Shown one piece after another: positions 9,076 to 18,814 of a DNA stretch of 64,000 bases (within the stretch, counting starts at the first letter, position 1; every line of letters begins with the position of its first letter). The stretch is from Planctomyces sp. SH-PL14 (GTDB lineage: Bacteria > Planctomycetota > Planctomycetia > Planctomycetales > Planctomycetaceae), in the NCBI RefSeq assembly GCF_001610835.1, contig NZ_CP011270.1:1-64000 (forward strand). Reading direction: 5' to 3'. The position numbers were made by a program, and so were the translations under genes. The notes below the pieces were generated by a model. It had not been told where the DNA came from, searched no databases, and saw nothing but the letters and a program-made list of their open reading frames with translations.

Positions 9076-9375
9076 CTAGTCGGCTCCCAGGATCGGCGGG
9101 ACGAGGAAGTATTTTCCGTCTGTCTTCGGAGCGTTCGAAAGGGCCTGTTCGCGGGGGAGCGACGGGGCGACCTCGTCCTTCCGCAACACGTTCCGGACCT
9201 CGACGGCGTGAACCATCGGCTCGACGCCGTCGACATTCACCTCGTCGAGCTGCTCGACGTACTTCAGCACATCGCCGAGCTGCTGCGTGAACCGCCCGAC
9301 CTCGGCCTCGGTGAGCTTAAGCCGGGAAAGGAGAGCGACTTTGTGGACGTCGGAGGGGGTGAGCATAGTAGCCAT
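9076..9375 (-). CDS. gatC: Aspartyl/glutamyl-tRNA amidotransferase subunit C
   Basis: Small stabilising subunit of GatCAB that wraps the GatA-GatB interface. It has 99 residues with the typical N-terminal pattern VHKVALLSRLKLTEAE, the central VEPMVHAVEVRNVLRKDEV and the C-terminal KYFLVPPILG. An alternative ATG lies three codons downstream. It is the first gene of a gatCA pair. Confidence 0.95.
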   Translation of the reverse strand: MATMLTPSDVHKVALLSRLKLTEAEVGRFTQQLGDVLKYVEQLDEVNVDGVEPMVHAVEVRNVLRKDEVAPSLPREQALSNAPKTDGKYFLVPPILGAD

Positions 9376-9470
9376 CTCGCTCCGCGAGATGAGCCTCCAG
9401 TCGGGGCGTCAAAGGAAACCCGCGTCCGCGATCCCAATGGAATCAAGGAGCGCGAAGCAGGGAGGCGGAG

Positions 9471-9523
9471 CGGCGGTGCCATTGGGACCGCCGTCCCGCG
9501 ATCTCCTCTCGCGGAGCGAGAGG
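9471..9523 (-). terminator. Tandem hairpins directly after asd
   Basis: A perfect 8-bp stem (CCTCTCGC/GCGAGAGG, 9505-9523, loop GGA) sits one base past the asd stop. A second 7-bp stem (CGGCGGT/ACCGCCG, 9471-9493) follows it in the asd direction. There is no T-tract, so these may stabilise or terminate the transcript in another way. Confidence 0.45.
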
Positions 9524-9524
9524 A

Positions 9525-10538
<1,014 letters not shown>

Positions 10539-10673
10539 TGCGGAGGCTCCGAAAATGGGGTGACGTTGACGGAAGTCCGTTGGTGGACATGTCCGTGCGT
10601 CGAGAAGTTCGGCAGTATATCGGTGCGAAAAGGGAGTCGCCACACCAGGGACGGGGGCGCGTGTGTCCCGCTG

Positions 10674-10994
10674 CTCGAACCGCGTTCTTGCCGGCCGGAC
10701 TTTGCTTGCTCAAACCCAACGTGCGACGGCCGCTGGGGTCAAGGGGGTCTCACCCCCTTGCCGCCGGAGGCATTTCTATGAGGAACCGTGGTAAACGACG
10801 GACGTCCTCTTTGTCGAACCGGCGTTGAGGACTCCACGCTCGCGTTGCGATCCCCGCGGGTCGGTGAGGGGGCATACGGTACGTCGGTCGCGCCTGGACA
10901 CGATCTCCTTCAGACATCTCTCGACGGCCAGGCCTCCGGCGGGCAAGGGGGCGTTGCCCCCTTGCATCCCCCACCAGGGTACCCCTGGACCCGA
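10674..10994 (+). repeat. Family A dispersed repeat, copy 3
   Basis: Full forward copy ending in CCAGGGTACCCCTGGACCCG. Hairpin 1 is CAAGGGGGTCTCACCCCCTTG and hairpin 2 AAGGGGGCGTTGCCCCCTT. It occupies the divergent region between asd and phoD, with about 135 bp left to asd and 160 bp to phoD. Confidence 0.92.
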
Positions 10995-11153
10995 TGGGAT
11001 GGAGGAGACCACTACTCTCCTGAGACTCCGTCACCACTTTGTTGCCTCGCAGTCACCTTTATCAAAAGTTCACAGCCTCCTTGTTGAATCCGACGCCTCC
11101 CGGGACATTGCATGCCCGCGGATTGATGAGTCTTCGACGCGTGAGGGTTCGAA

Positions 11154-12728
11154 ATGCCGATTCGTATGGATGTCCCCGGACGGGTGTGGACGCGACGTGG
11201 GTTTCTGGCGGCCGGAGGAGCCGCGCTCGTCGCCTGGCCGCTGCTGGGCCGCCCGGAATCGGCCTTCGCCCTGCGTCAGTCGACAAGCCCCGATTACCCG
11301 TTCGCCCTCGGTGTCGCCTCCGGTGACCCGGCCCCCACGGGGATCGTGCTCTGGACGCGGCTTGCCCCCAAGCCCCTCGAAGGGGGCGGGATGCCGCAGG
11401 AGAACATCGAAGTCCGCTGGGAAGTGGCGGATGACGACAAGTTCTCCAAGGTCGTCGCCAAGGGGACGGCGGTCGCCACGCCGGACCTGGCTCACTCGGT
11501 CCATGTCGAGGTGAACGGGCTGGATCCGAACCGGTGGTACTTCTACCGCTTCGCCGCGATGAACGAGATCAGCCCCGTCGGCCGGACCCGGACCGCGCCG
11601 CGGCCGGAAGAGATCCCCCAGAAGCTGCGATTTGCCTTCGCCTCCTGCCAGAGCTTCGAAGGGGGCTACTACACCGCCTACGACCACATGCGGCACGAGG
11701 ACCTCGACCTCATCGCCCACCTCGGCGACTACATCTATGAGGCGGCGGGCAATCCCAAGCGGATGCGGGTCCATGTCGGCCCCCGGCTTGAGGAGCTGTC
11801 GCACTACCGCAACCGGCACGCTCAGTACAAGACCGACGAATACCTCCAGGCGGCGCACGCCCTCTGTCCGTGGCTGGTGACCTGGGACGACCACGAATTC
11901 GCCAACAACTGCGCCGGGGAGATCTCGGAGAAGAAGGACGAGACGCCGGAGTGGTACCTCGGCCGCCGGGCCAACGCCTACAAGGCCTACTACGAGCACA
12001 TGCCCCTCCGCTCAGCCCACCTCCCGAAGGGCCCGGATCTCAAGCTGTATCGCAACGTCCCTTTCGGACGGCTGGCGGAGTTCCAGGTCCTCGACACCCG
12101 GCAGTACCGCACCGATCAGCCCTGCGGCGACGGCAACAAGGCCCCCTGCGAAGGGACCTACGATCCGAAGGGAACTCTCCTCGGCAATACGCAGGAGAAG
12201 TGGCTCTACGACACGCTCAAGGCGACGAAAGGAACGTGGAATGTCCTGACCCAGCAGGTCATGATGGCCCGCGTCGACCGCGTTCCCGACGAGCCGGTCG
12301 GCTACAGCATGGACCAGTGGCCGGGCTATGAAGTGAACCGCCAGCGGATCCTCAAGTTCTTCGCCGAGCACCCGGGTCTCAACCCGATCGTCATCACCGG
12401 CGACATCCACAACAACTGGGCGAACAACCTCCAGGTCGACTGCGGCGACGAGACGTCCCCCGTCGTGGCGACGGAGTTCGTCGGGACGTCGATCAGCTCC
12501 GGCGGCGACGGAGCCGAGACGACCAAGACCACGGCGGCGGTCCTGCGCGAGAACCCCTTCGTCAAGTTCTACAACAACGAGCGGGGCTACGTCTCCTGCG
12601 AAGTCACTCCCGAGAGTTTTACTTCGCACTACCGGACGGTTCCCTATGTGGAGAAGCCGGGCGCGCCGCTTGTGACCCGCAAGAGCTTTGTTGTGGAAGC
12701 GGGACGTCCGGGGTTGAATGAAGTCTGA
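11154..12728 (+). CDS. phoD: PhoD-family alkaline phosphatase, Tat-exported
   Basis: Extracytoplasmic phosphodiesterase/phosphatase that releases phosphate from organic esters. The N terminus has a twin-arginine signal (TRRGFLAAGGAALVAW, about residues 13-28). An N-terminal beta domain (FALGVASGDP, about 50-150) precedes the metallophosphatase core. Metal-binding segments are visible: FASCQSFEGG, HLGDYIYE, TWDDHEFANN, and GDIHNNW near the C terminus. At 524 residues the length is normal. A family A repeat lies on each side. No Pho-box was identified. Confidence 0.92.
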   Translation: MPIRMDVPGRVWTRRGFLAAGGAALVAWPLLGRPESAFALRQSTSPDYPFALGVASGDPAPTGIVLWTRLAPKPLEGGGMPQENIEVRWEVADDDKFSKVVAKGTAVATPDLAHSVHVEVNGLDPNRWYFYRFAAMNEISPVGRTRTAPRPEEIPQKLRFAFASCQSFEGGYYTAYDHMRHEDLDLIAHLGDYIYEAAGNPKRMRVHVGPRLEELSHYRNRHAQYKTDEYLQAAHALCPWLVTWDDHEFANNCAGEISEKKDETPEWYLGRRANAYKAYYEHMPLRSAHLPKGPDLKLYRNVPFGRLAEFQVLDTRQYRTDQPCGDGNKAPCEGTYDPKGTLLGNTQEKWLYDTLKATKGTWNVLTQQVMMARVDRVPDEPVGYSMDQWPGYEVNRQRILKFFAEHPGLNPIVITGDIHNNWANNLQVDCGDETSPVVATEFVGTSISSGGDGAETTKTTAAVLRENPFVKFYNNERGYVSCEVTPESFTSHYRTVPYVEKPGAPLVTRKSFVVEAGRPGLNEV

Positions 12729-12750
12729 GCGTCGTTGGTGACGGAGCGAG

Positions 12751-13083
12751 ATCGAGTCGCGTCCTTGCCGGCACGACTCCCATAGCTCAAACCCAACGTG
12801 CTACGGCAGCTGGGGTCAAGGGGGCCTCGCCCCCTTGCCGCCGGAGGCACTTCCATGAGGAACCGTAGTAAGCGACGGGCTTCCGTTTTGTGGGAGCGGC
12901 GTTAAGAACTCACCGCTCGCTTTGGAGTTCCCGCGGGTTGGTGAGGGAGCATGCGGCGCGTTGTGCGCGCTTGAACACTCACTCCTTCAGACATCTCTCG
13001 ACGGCCAAGCCTCCGGCGGGCAAAGGGCCAAGAAAACAACACAGGCCCCTCTGCACTCCCCACCAGGGTGCCCCTGGACCCGG
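12751..13083 (+). repeat. Family A dispersed repeat, copy 4
   Basis: Full forward copy in the convergent gap between phoD (stop 22 bp before) and tetR (stop 12 bp after). Its second hairpin carries an enlarged loop reading GGGCCAAGAAAACAACACAG; nearly the same sequence is in the other hairpin of copy 6. Confidence 0.92.
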
Positions 13084-13095
13084 TGATGGGACGCG

Positions 13096-13764
13096 TCACG
13101 ACAGTGGTGCGACCACCGCCAGCGCCTCACGCCCCTCCGGCGTCACCAGCCCGCCAAACGCCGTATTCATCAGCGACACGTACTGCTCATCCAGCGAAAT
13201 CGTGCGCCCGATCGAGTTCGTAAAGATCATCGTTCCGTATAACAGCGCCCCGATCGTATCCAGCAGCCGCTCCACCGGCATGTCGCTGCGGAACGTCCCC
13301 CGCTCCATCAGAGCCGAGTAGATCTGCCGGAAGTGGATCCGCATCTCGTCGCGATGCTCAAAATACGCCCCCCGCTTCCGGTCGCGGAACATGGCCCGCT
13401 CCTGGATCAACAGCTCGACACAATGCGGGTTCTGATCGAAGAACTCGAGGTAGGCCCGGATCGAGCGCGCGATCCCCCGCAACGGACAGGGATCGGACTG
13501 GGCCGCCTCCAGGACGATTCGCTCCATCTCCGCCATTCCCCAGTCGACGCACGCCAGGAACAGCTCCTGCTTGCCGGGGAAATAGAGGTAGAGCGTCCCC
13601 TTGGCGATCCCGAGCGCGTCCGAGACCCGCTCCATATCGCACTCGCTGTAGCCCCGCTCCGCAAAGAGCCGCGCCGCCGTCTCCAGGATCGCCCGTCGAC
13701 GATCCTGCTTCCGCTCGGACCGCCCCGTCGTCCTCTCATTCGCCTTGTCAGTCGTGGCAGACAA
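13096..13764 (-). CDS. TetR/AcrR-family transcriptional repressor
   Basis: A 222-residue regulator with a TetR DNA-binding domain in its first third: RRAILETAARLFAERGYSE, then VSDALGIAKGTLYLYF and KQELF. The C-terminal ligand domain is variable, as usual. It is divergent from the RND efflux operon, and the shared intergenic region contains an 18-bp perfect palindrome (13863-13880). The likely role, inferred from this arrangement, is drug- or solvent-relieved repression of the pump genes. A family A repeat lies 12 bp past its stop. Confidence 0.93.
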   Translation of the reverse strand: MSATTDKANERTTGRSERKQDRRRAILETAARLFAERGYSECDMERVSDALGIAKGTLYLYFPGKQELFLACVDWGMAEMERIVLEAAQSDPCPLRGIARSIRAYLEFFDQNPHCVELLIQERAMFRDRKRGAYFEHRDEMRIHFRQIYSALMERGTFRSDMPVERLLDTIGALLYGTMIFTNSIGRTISLDEQYVSLMNTAFGGLVTPEGREALAVVAPLS

Positions 13765-13862
13765 TCACCGCTCCCTGCTCGCCCGGTCTTTACCGAACAT
13801 TCAAACTCGAATCAAAATCGGATGATGATTGAAAGGCAACCGTTCCCCGATAGAATCATTTT

Positions 13863-13880
13863 TGACTGACCGGTCAGTCA
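13863..13880. promoter_or_regulatory. Palindromic operator for the TetR repressor
   Basis: The perfect palindrome TGACTGACCGGTCAGTCA lies about 100 bp upstream of both tetR and the RND adaptor start. Its form (TGAC...GTCA around a CCGG centre) resembles AcrR/TetR-type operators. Confidence 0.75.
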
Positions 13881-13971
13881 TCAAAGCAGTGTGCCATATT
13901 TTCGGTGGCCCGTTCAAGGGTGTCATTGCGCTCGGACCGGTGTCGATCGTTCTCCGTCGAGGTTCTGCATC

Positions 13972-15240
13972 TTGCGGCAATTGTGGTTTCTTCTGTGCGG
14001 GGGGGCTCTGATCCTCGCGGGGAGCGGATGTCAGAAGGCCCCTCCCCCGGCCGCCCCGCCGTCGACCATGGTGGTCAAGTACGTGACGCCGTCGGAATCG
14101 GACGTCATCCCCTTTGAGGAATTCGGCGGACGGACCCTCTCGCCCGACACAGTCGAACTTCGCTCTCGAGTCAGCGGCTACCTCAAGAAGGTCAACTTCG
14201 TCGACGGCGCCGAGGTCCAGGCGGGACAGGTCCTCTTCGAAATCGAAGATACCACCTACAAGGCGGAACTGGCCCAGGCGGAGGCGACGGTCCTCCAGCG
14301 GGAAGCGGACGTGCGGCGGGTCCAGTCACAGCTGGAACGCTTCAAGCGTCTGGCCGCCAACGCTGCCACGACCGAACAGGAAGTCGAGCGGCTCACCTTC
14401 GAGACACAGGCCGCCGTCGCCGCCCACAAGGCCTCGGAGGCGATGCGGGACCACGCCAAGCTCAACGTCGACTTCACGCGGGTCGTCTCGCCGATCAAGG
14501 GCCGCATCGGCCGGCGGCTCGTCGACCCGGGGAACATCGTCCAGCAGGACGTCACGCCGCTGGCGGTCGTCGTCTCGCTCGACCCGATCTACGCCTACTT
14601 CGACTACGACGAGCGGAGCGTTCTGGCGATGCGTCGCCTCGTCGAAACCGGCCGCCTCAAGGAAGCCCCGGACCGCGGCCAGCCGATCCAGGTCCAGCTC
14701 GCTGGCGAGTTGGACTACACGATGACCGGCCACATCAACTGGGTCGACAACCAGATCGACATGGGGACCGGGACCCTCCGGGCCCGCGTTGCCATCGACA
14801 ACACACAGGGGCTCCTCTCCCCCGGGATGTTCGTCCGCCTCCGCGTCCCGGTCGGCCCGCAGGAACGGGCGCTGCTCATCCCCGAGGAAGCGCTGGGGAC
14901 GGACCAGGGGCAGCGGTTCGTCTATGTCGTGAAGGAAGGGAAAGAGGGGAGCCAGATCAGCTACCAGAAGGTGCAGGTCGGCTGGGTGACGGACCGCAAG
15001 TGCGTCATCACGTCGGGCCTCGCCAAGGACGACCGGGTCGTCGTTACCGGACTCCAGCGGGTCCGCCCCAACATGAAGGTCAAGCCGGAGCCGATGACTC
15101 CGCCCGCCTCGGCCGCCGAGACCGCCTCGCAGCAGCCGTCTCCTGCCGACACGAAGAAGCCGGGCGCCGAGTCGCCGCCCGCGATCCAGACGGTGCGCGC
15201 GGGCGAGGGAGCTCCGCCGGCCGTTCCGCGAGCCCCGTAG
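13972..15240 (+). CDS. RND efflux periplasmic adaptor lipoprotein (MFP family)
   Basis: Adaptor that links an inner-membrane RND pump to an outer-membrane channel. Seen: a lipoprotein signal with lipobox LAGSGC, the biotinyl-lipoyl-like segment RSRVSGYLKKVNFVDGAEVQ, a coiled-coil hairpin rich in Ala/Glu/Gln, a second lipoyl half (SPIKGRIGRRLVDPGN) and beta-barrel segments (LSPGMFVRLRVPVG). I start at TTG 13972, which places the signal peptide at the N terminus and has GAGG 9 bases upstream. An upstream in-frame ATG (13891) would bury the signal behind 27 unrelated residues. The C-terminal 45 residues are Pro/Ala-rich. It is the first gene of the efflux operon; no TolC-type gene is nearby. Confidence 0.88.
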   Translation: MRQLWFLLCGGALILAGSGCQKAPPPAAPPSTMVVKYVTPSESDVIPFEEFGGRTLSPDTVELRSRVSGYLKKVNFVDGAEVQAGQVLFEIEDTTYKAELAQAEATVLQREADVRRVQSQLERFKRLAANAATTEQEVERLTFETQAAVAAHKASEAMRDHAKLNVDFTRVVSPIKGRIGRRLVDPGNIVQQDVTPLAVVVSLDPIYAYFDYDERSVLAMRRLVETGRLKEAPDRGQPIQVQLAGELDYTMTGHINWVDNQIDMGTGTLRARVAIDNTQGLLSPGMFVRLRVPVGPQERALLIPEEALGTDQGQRFVYVVKEGKEGSQISYQKVQVGWVTDRKCVITSGLAKDDRVVVTGLQRVRPNMKVKPEPMTPPASAAETASQQPSPADTKKPGAESPPAIQTVRAGEGAPPAVPRAP

Positions 15241-15285
15241 CATCGCCGTCGTCATTCGCGGTGCGGTCGCATCGGAGGTCTTTGC

Positions 15286-18200
15286 GTGTTGTCCCGCTTC
15301 TTCATCGCCCGGCCGATCTTCGCGACCGTCATCTCGATCCTGTTCACGCTGGCGGGCGGGATCGCGGTCTTCTATCTGCCGATCGCGCAGTACCCCCCCG
15401 TCGCGCCGCCGACGGTCCAGGTCGACTGCAACTATCCCGGGGCGAGCTCCAAGGTCGTCGCCGAGACCGTCGCCGCCACGATCGAGCAGCAGGTCAACGG
15501 CGTGCAGGACATGCTCTATATGTCCTCGCAGTCGACGAGCGACGGCTCCTACACGCTAACCGTCACCTTCAAGCCGGGGGTCGACCTGAACCTGGCCCAG
15601 GTCCTCGTCCAGAACCGCGTCGCGCTCGCCCTCCCTCAGCTCCCCGACGTCGTTCGCCAGACCGGCGTCACGACGAAGAAGCGTTCTCCCGACATCCTCC
15701 TGACGGTGAGCCTCAACTCGCCGGACGGCCGCTACGACCAGCTCTATCTCAGTAACTACGCGGTCCTGCGAATCAAAGATGAGCTCGCCCGGCTCCCGGG
15801 GATCTCGGAAGTCCTCGTCTTCGGACAGCGGGACTACAGCATGCGGGTCTGGGTCGACCCGGACAAGCTGGCGGTCCGCAACCTGGCGGTGAGCGACGTC
15901 ATTGCCGCGATCCGCGAGCAGAACTTTCAGCCGGCGATCGGCCAGGTCGGTGCTCCCCCGACCCCCGGGAAACAGCTGCTCCAGATCCCGCTGACGATCA
16001 AGGGGCGGCTCGTCAGCGAAGAGGATTTCGGCAACATCGTCGTCCGCAACACACCCGACGGCCGGATCCTGCGGATCCGCGACATCGGGTACGCCGAGCT
16101 CAACGCCCGCTCGCAGGACATCAACAACCGCTTCGACGGAAAGCCGACCGTTGGGCTCGCGATCTGGCAGTTGCCGGACGCCAACGCCCTGGCGACCGCC
16201 GACTCGATCAAGTCGACGATGCAACAGCTCTCGGAACAGTTTCCGGAGGGGGTGGTCTACGAGATCGGATACGACACGACCCCGTTCATCCGGGAGTCGA
16301 TCCACGAAGTCTTCAACGCCCTTCGCGACGCCATCCTGCTCGTCGCGCTCGTCGTGCTCGTCTTCCTCCAGGGATGGCGGGCGGCGGTCATTCCGCTGCT
16401 GGCGGTCCCGGTGGCGATCGTCGGAACCTTCGCGGCGATGTACTTCGTCGGGTTCAGTCTCAACAACCTGACGCTCTTCGGACTGGTGCTGGCGATCGGG
16501 ATCGTCGTCGACGACGCCATCGTCGTCGTCGAGTCGGTCGAACATCACATCGAGAAGGGGTTGTCCCCCCGGCAGGCGGCCCTCAAGGCCATGGAGGAGG
16601 TCTCGGGCCCGGTCGTCGCCGTGGGACTCGTGCTGACGGCGGTGTTCGTTCCCTGCACGTTCATCTCGGGGATCGTCGGGCAGTTCTTCCGGCAGTTCGC
16701 CCTGACAATCGCCGTCTCGACCGTCCTGTCGACGATCAATTCGCTGACCCTCAGCCCCGCGCTGGCCGCCCTGCTCCTGCGGAAGCCCGGATCGCGGCGG
16801 GATCCGCTGACCTGGCTGCTCGACATGACGCTCGGCTGGCTGTTCCGGCTGTTCGATTTCGGCTTCCGGAAGACGACCTCTGTCTACACCCGCGCCGTGG
16901 GGGGCCTGCTGCGGGTGCCCGCGCTCGTCCTTGTCCTGTACGTCGGCCTCCTGGGGCTGACCGGCTGGGGCTACCGCCAGCTCCCGACCGGCTTTATCCC
17001 GTCGCAGGACAAGGGCTACCTGATCGCCAGCGTTCAGCTCCCGGACGCCTCCTCCGCGGTCCGGACCCGCGATGTCGTGGCCAAGATCGAACAGATCGCG
17101 ATGGCGCACAAGGCGGTCAAGAACGTCAACTCGGTCGCCGGGAACTCGTTCATTCTGAGTGCCTACGGTTCGAACTTCGGGTCGATGTTCATCATCCTCA
17201 AGTCGTTCGACGAACGCCGCGGCGATCCTGAGCAGTACGCCGACGATGTGGCTGCCAAGCTCCGCGCGGATTACGCCAGACTGATCCCCGAGGCGCTGGT
17301 CAACGTCTTCCCCGCCCCGGCGGTGAACGGTCTCGGCCGGGCCGGGGGCTTCAAGTTCATGGTCGAGGACCGCGGCGACGTCGGGCTCCTCGAACTGCAG
17401 CGGGAGACCGACAACCTGGTCGCCAAAGGGAACCAGGTGCCGGGGCTCGTCGGCCTGACGACAGTCTACAACGCCAAGTCCCCGGTCCTGTTCATCGACA
17501 TTGACCGGGAGCAGTGCGAGAAGCAGGGGGTCAACCTGGGGAATGTGTTTGCCACCCTCCAGGGCTACCTCGGCTCGCGCTACGTCAACGACTTCAACCG
17601 CTTCGGCCGGACCTGGCAGGTGGTGGTCCAGGCGGACGCCCGGTTCCGGAACGAGATCGAGGATGTCGACCATCTCCAGGTCCGCAGCGTCCGGGGGACG
17701 ATGGTTCCGATCGGCACCCTCGCCACGGTCAAGCTGGAAGCCGCTCCCCTCGTCCTGACGCGATACAACATGTATCCCGCCGCGGCCATCAACGGGGCGA
17801 CGGCGAAAGGCTTCAGCACCGGGCAGGCGATCCAGGCACTCGAAGGGCTTTCGAACCGCGAGCTCGCGACGAACGTCTCCTATGAGTGGACGGAGCTGAC
17901 GTACCTGGAACGGACCACGTCGGACACCGGGCTGATCATCTTCGTCCTCTCGGTCGTGTTCGTGTTCCTGGTCCTCGCGGCCCTCTACGAGAGCTGGTCG
18001 CTGCCGCTGGCAGTGATCCTCGTCGTGCCGATGTGCGTCCTCTGCTCGATCGCGGGGGTGTGGTGGGCGGGGCTCGACATCAACGTCTTCACGCAGATCG
18101 GATTCGTCGTGCTCGTCGGTCTCGCGTGCAAGAACGCGATCCTGATCGTCGAGTTCGCCAAGCTCCGCCGTGACGAAGGGGTCGGCCGTCGTGAGGCGAC

Positions 18201-18750
18201 CCTCCACGCCTGCGAGCTGCGGCTGCGGCCGATCGTCATGACCTCATTCGCCTTCATCCTCGGCGTCGTCCCGCTCGTCATCGCGACGGGGGCCGGGGCC
18301 GAAATGCGGCGGGCCCTCGGGATCACGGTCTTCAGCGGGATGCTGGGGGTGACGGCGTTCGGCGTCGTCCTGACTCCGGTCTTCTTCTATGTGATTGACA
18401 AGCTCTCGGAATCGACGTTCTTCGGCCAGTCGCGGCTCGCCAAGGCCAGCGACGGGATGCTCGATCTGCTGCGTCTGGCTCCTCTCCGCAGTCTGGCCAA
18501 TCTCGGCTGGAGCAAGTTCAAAACGGTCGGCCTGCGGGCTCCGCGGCGCGGTTCCCGGACGTCGGCCTCGGCCAATGGGGCGACTCAGGCGCCCGCGAGC
18601 GGAACGACGAACGGCGCTGCCAACGGACACGCTCCCGCACACCCGACGAGCGGCAAGGCGTCCGCGGCGACGCCCGCCCGACCTCCCCAGCCGCGCGACA
18701 CGCACCGCCCGACGGAAGACCTGCAGGTGACCGGCCACGATCCGCCGTAA
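15286..18750 (+). CDS. RND efflux pump, HAE1 (AcrB-like) family, first copy
   Basis: Proton-driven inner-membrane exporter of 1154 residues. It begins MLSRFFIARPIFATVISI like AcrB, has two sets of membrane helices and two periplasmic porter domains. The helix-4 proton-relay aspartates are kept in IVVDDAIVVVESVEHH. The start is GTG with GGAGG 8 bases upstream. The C terminus has an extra tail of about 100 residues rich in Ala, Pro, Thr and Arg that the second copy lacks. It follows the adaptor gene by 45 bp and is probably under the divergent TetR. The substrate is unknown. Confidence 0.95.
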   Translation: MLSRFFIARPIFATVISILFTLAGGIAVFYLPIAQYPPVAPPTVQVDCNYPGASSKVVAETVAATIEQQVNGVQDMLYMSSQSTSDGSYTLTVTFKPGVDLNLAQVLVQNRVALALPQLPDVVRQTGVTTKKRSPDILLTVSLNSPDGRYDQLYLSNYAVLRIKDELARLPGISEVLVFGQRDYSMRVWVDPDKLAVRNLAVSDVIAAIREQNFQPAIGQVGAPPTPGKQLLQIPLTIKGRLVSEEDFGNIVVRNTPDGRILRIRDIGYAELNARSQDINNRFDGKPTVGLAIWQLPDANALATADSIKSTMQQLSEQFPEGVVYEIGYDTTPFIRESIHEVFNALRDAILLVALVVLVFLQGWRAAVIPLLAVPVAIVGTFAAMYFVGFSLNNLTLFGLVLAIGIVVDDAIVVVESVEHHIEKGLSPRQAALKAMEEVSGPVVAVGLVLTAVFVPCTFISGIVGQFFRQFALTIAVSTVLSTINSLTLSPALAALLLRKPGSRRDPLTWLLDMTLGWLFRLFDFGFRKTTSVYTRAVGGLLRVPALVLVLYVGLLGLTGWGYRQLPTGFIPSQDKGYLIASVQLPDASSAVRTRDVVAKIEQIAMAHKAVKNVNSVAGNSFILSAYGSNFGSMFIILKSFDERRGDPEQYADDVAAKLRADYARLIPEALVNVFPAPAVNGLGRAGGFKFMVEDRGDVGLLELQRETDNLVAKGNQVPGLVGLTTVYNAKSPVLFIDIDREQCEKQGVNLGNVFATLQGYLGSRYVNDFNRFGRTWQVVVQADARFRNEIEDVDHLQVRSVRGTMVPIGTLATVKLEAAPLVLTRYNMYPAAAINGATAKGFSTGQAIQALEGLSNRELATNVSYEWTELTYLERTTSDTGLIIFVLSVVFVFLVLAALYESWSLPLAVILVVPMCVLCSIAGVWWAGLDINVFTQIGFVVLVGLACKNAILIVEFAKLRRDEGVGRREATLHACELRLRPIVMTSFAFILGVVPLVIATGAGAEMRRALGITVFSGMLGVTAFGVVLTPVFFYVIDKLSESTFFGQSRLAKASDGMLDLLRLAPLRSLANLGWSKFKTVGLRAPRRGSRTSASANGATQAPASGTTNGAANGHAPAHPTSGKASAATPARPPQPRDTHRPTEDLQVTGHDPP

Positions 18751-18814
18751 CGACGCTCCCCTGCTCTCCCCGCCCCGCCGATAGACTCGCCCACCGCCTC
18801 CGACCGGCACTCTG

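Noticed and set aside
10674-10994. Family A as a CRISPR array or tandem repeat.
   Set aside because: Copies are single and dispersed, with no direct-repeat/spacer pattern and no cas genes.
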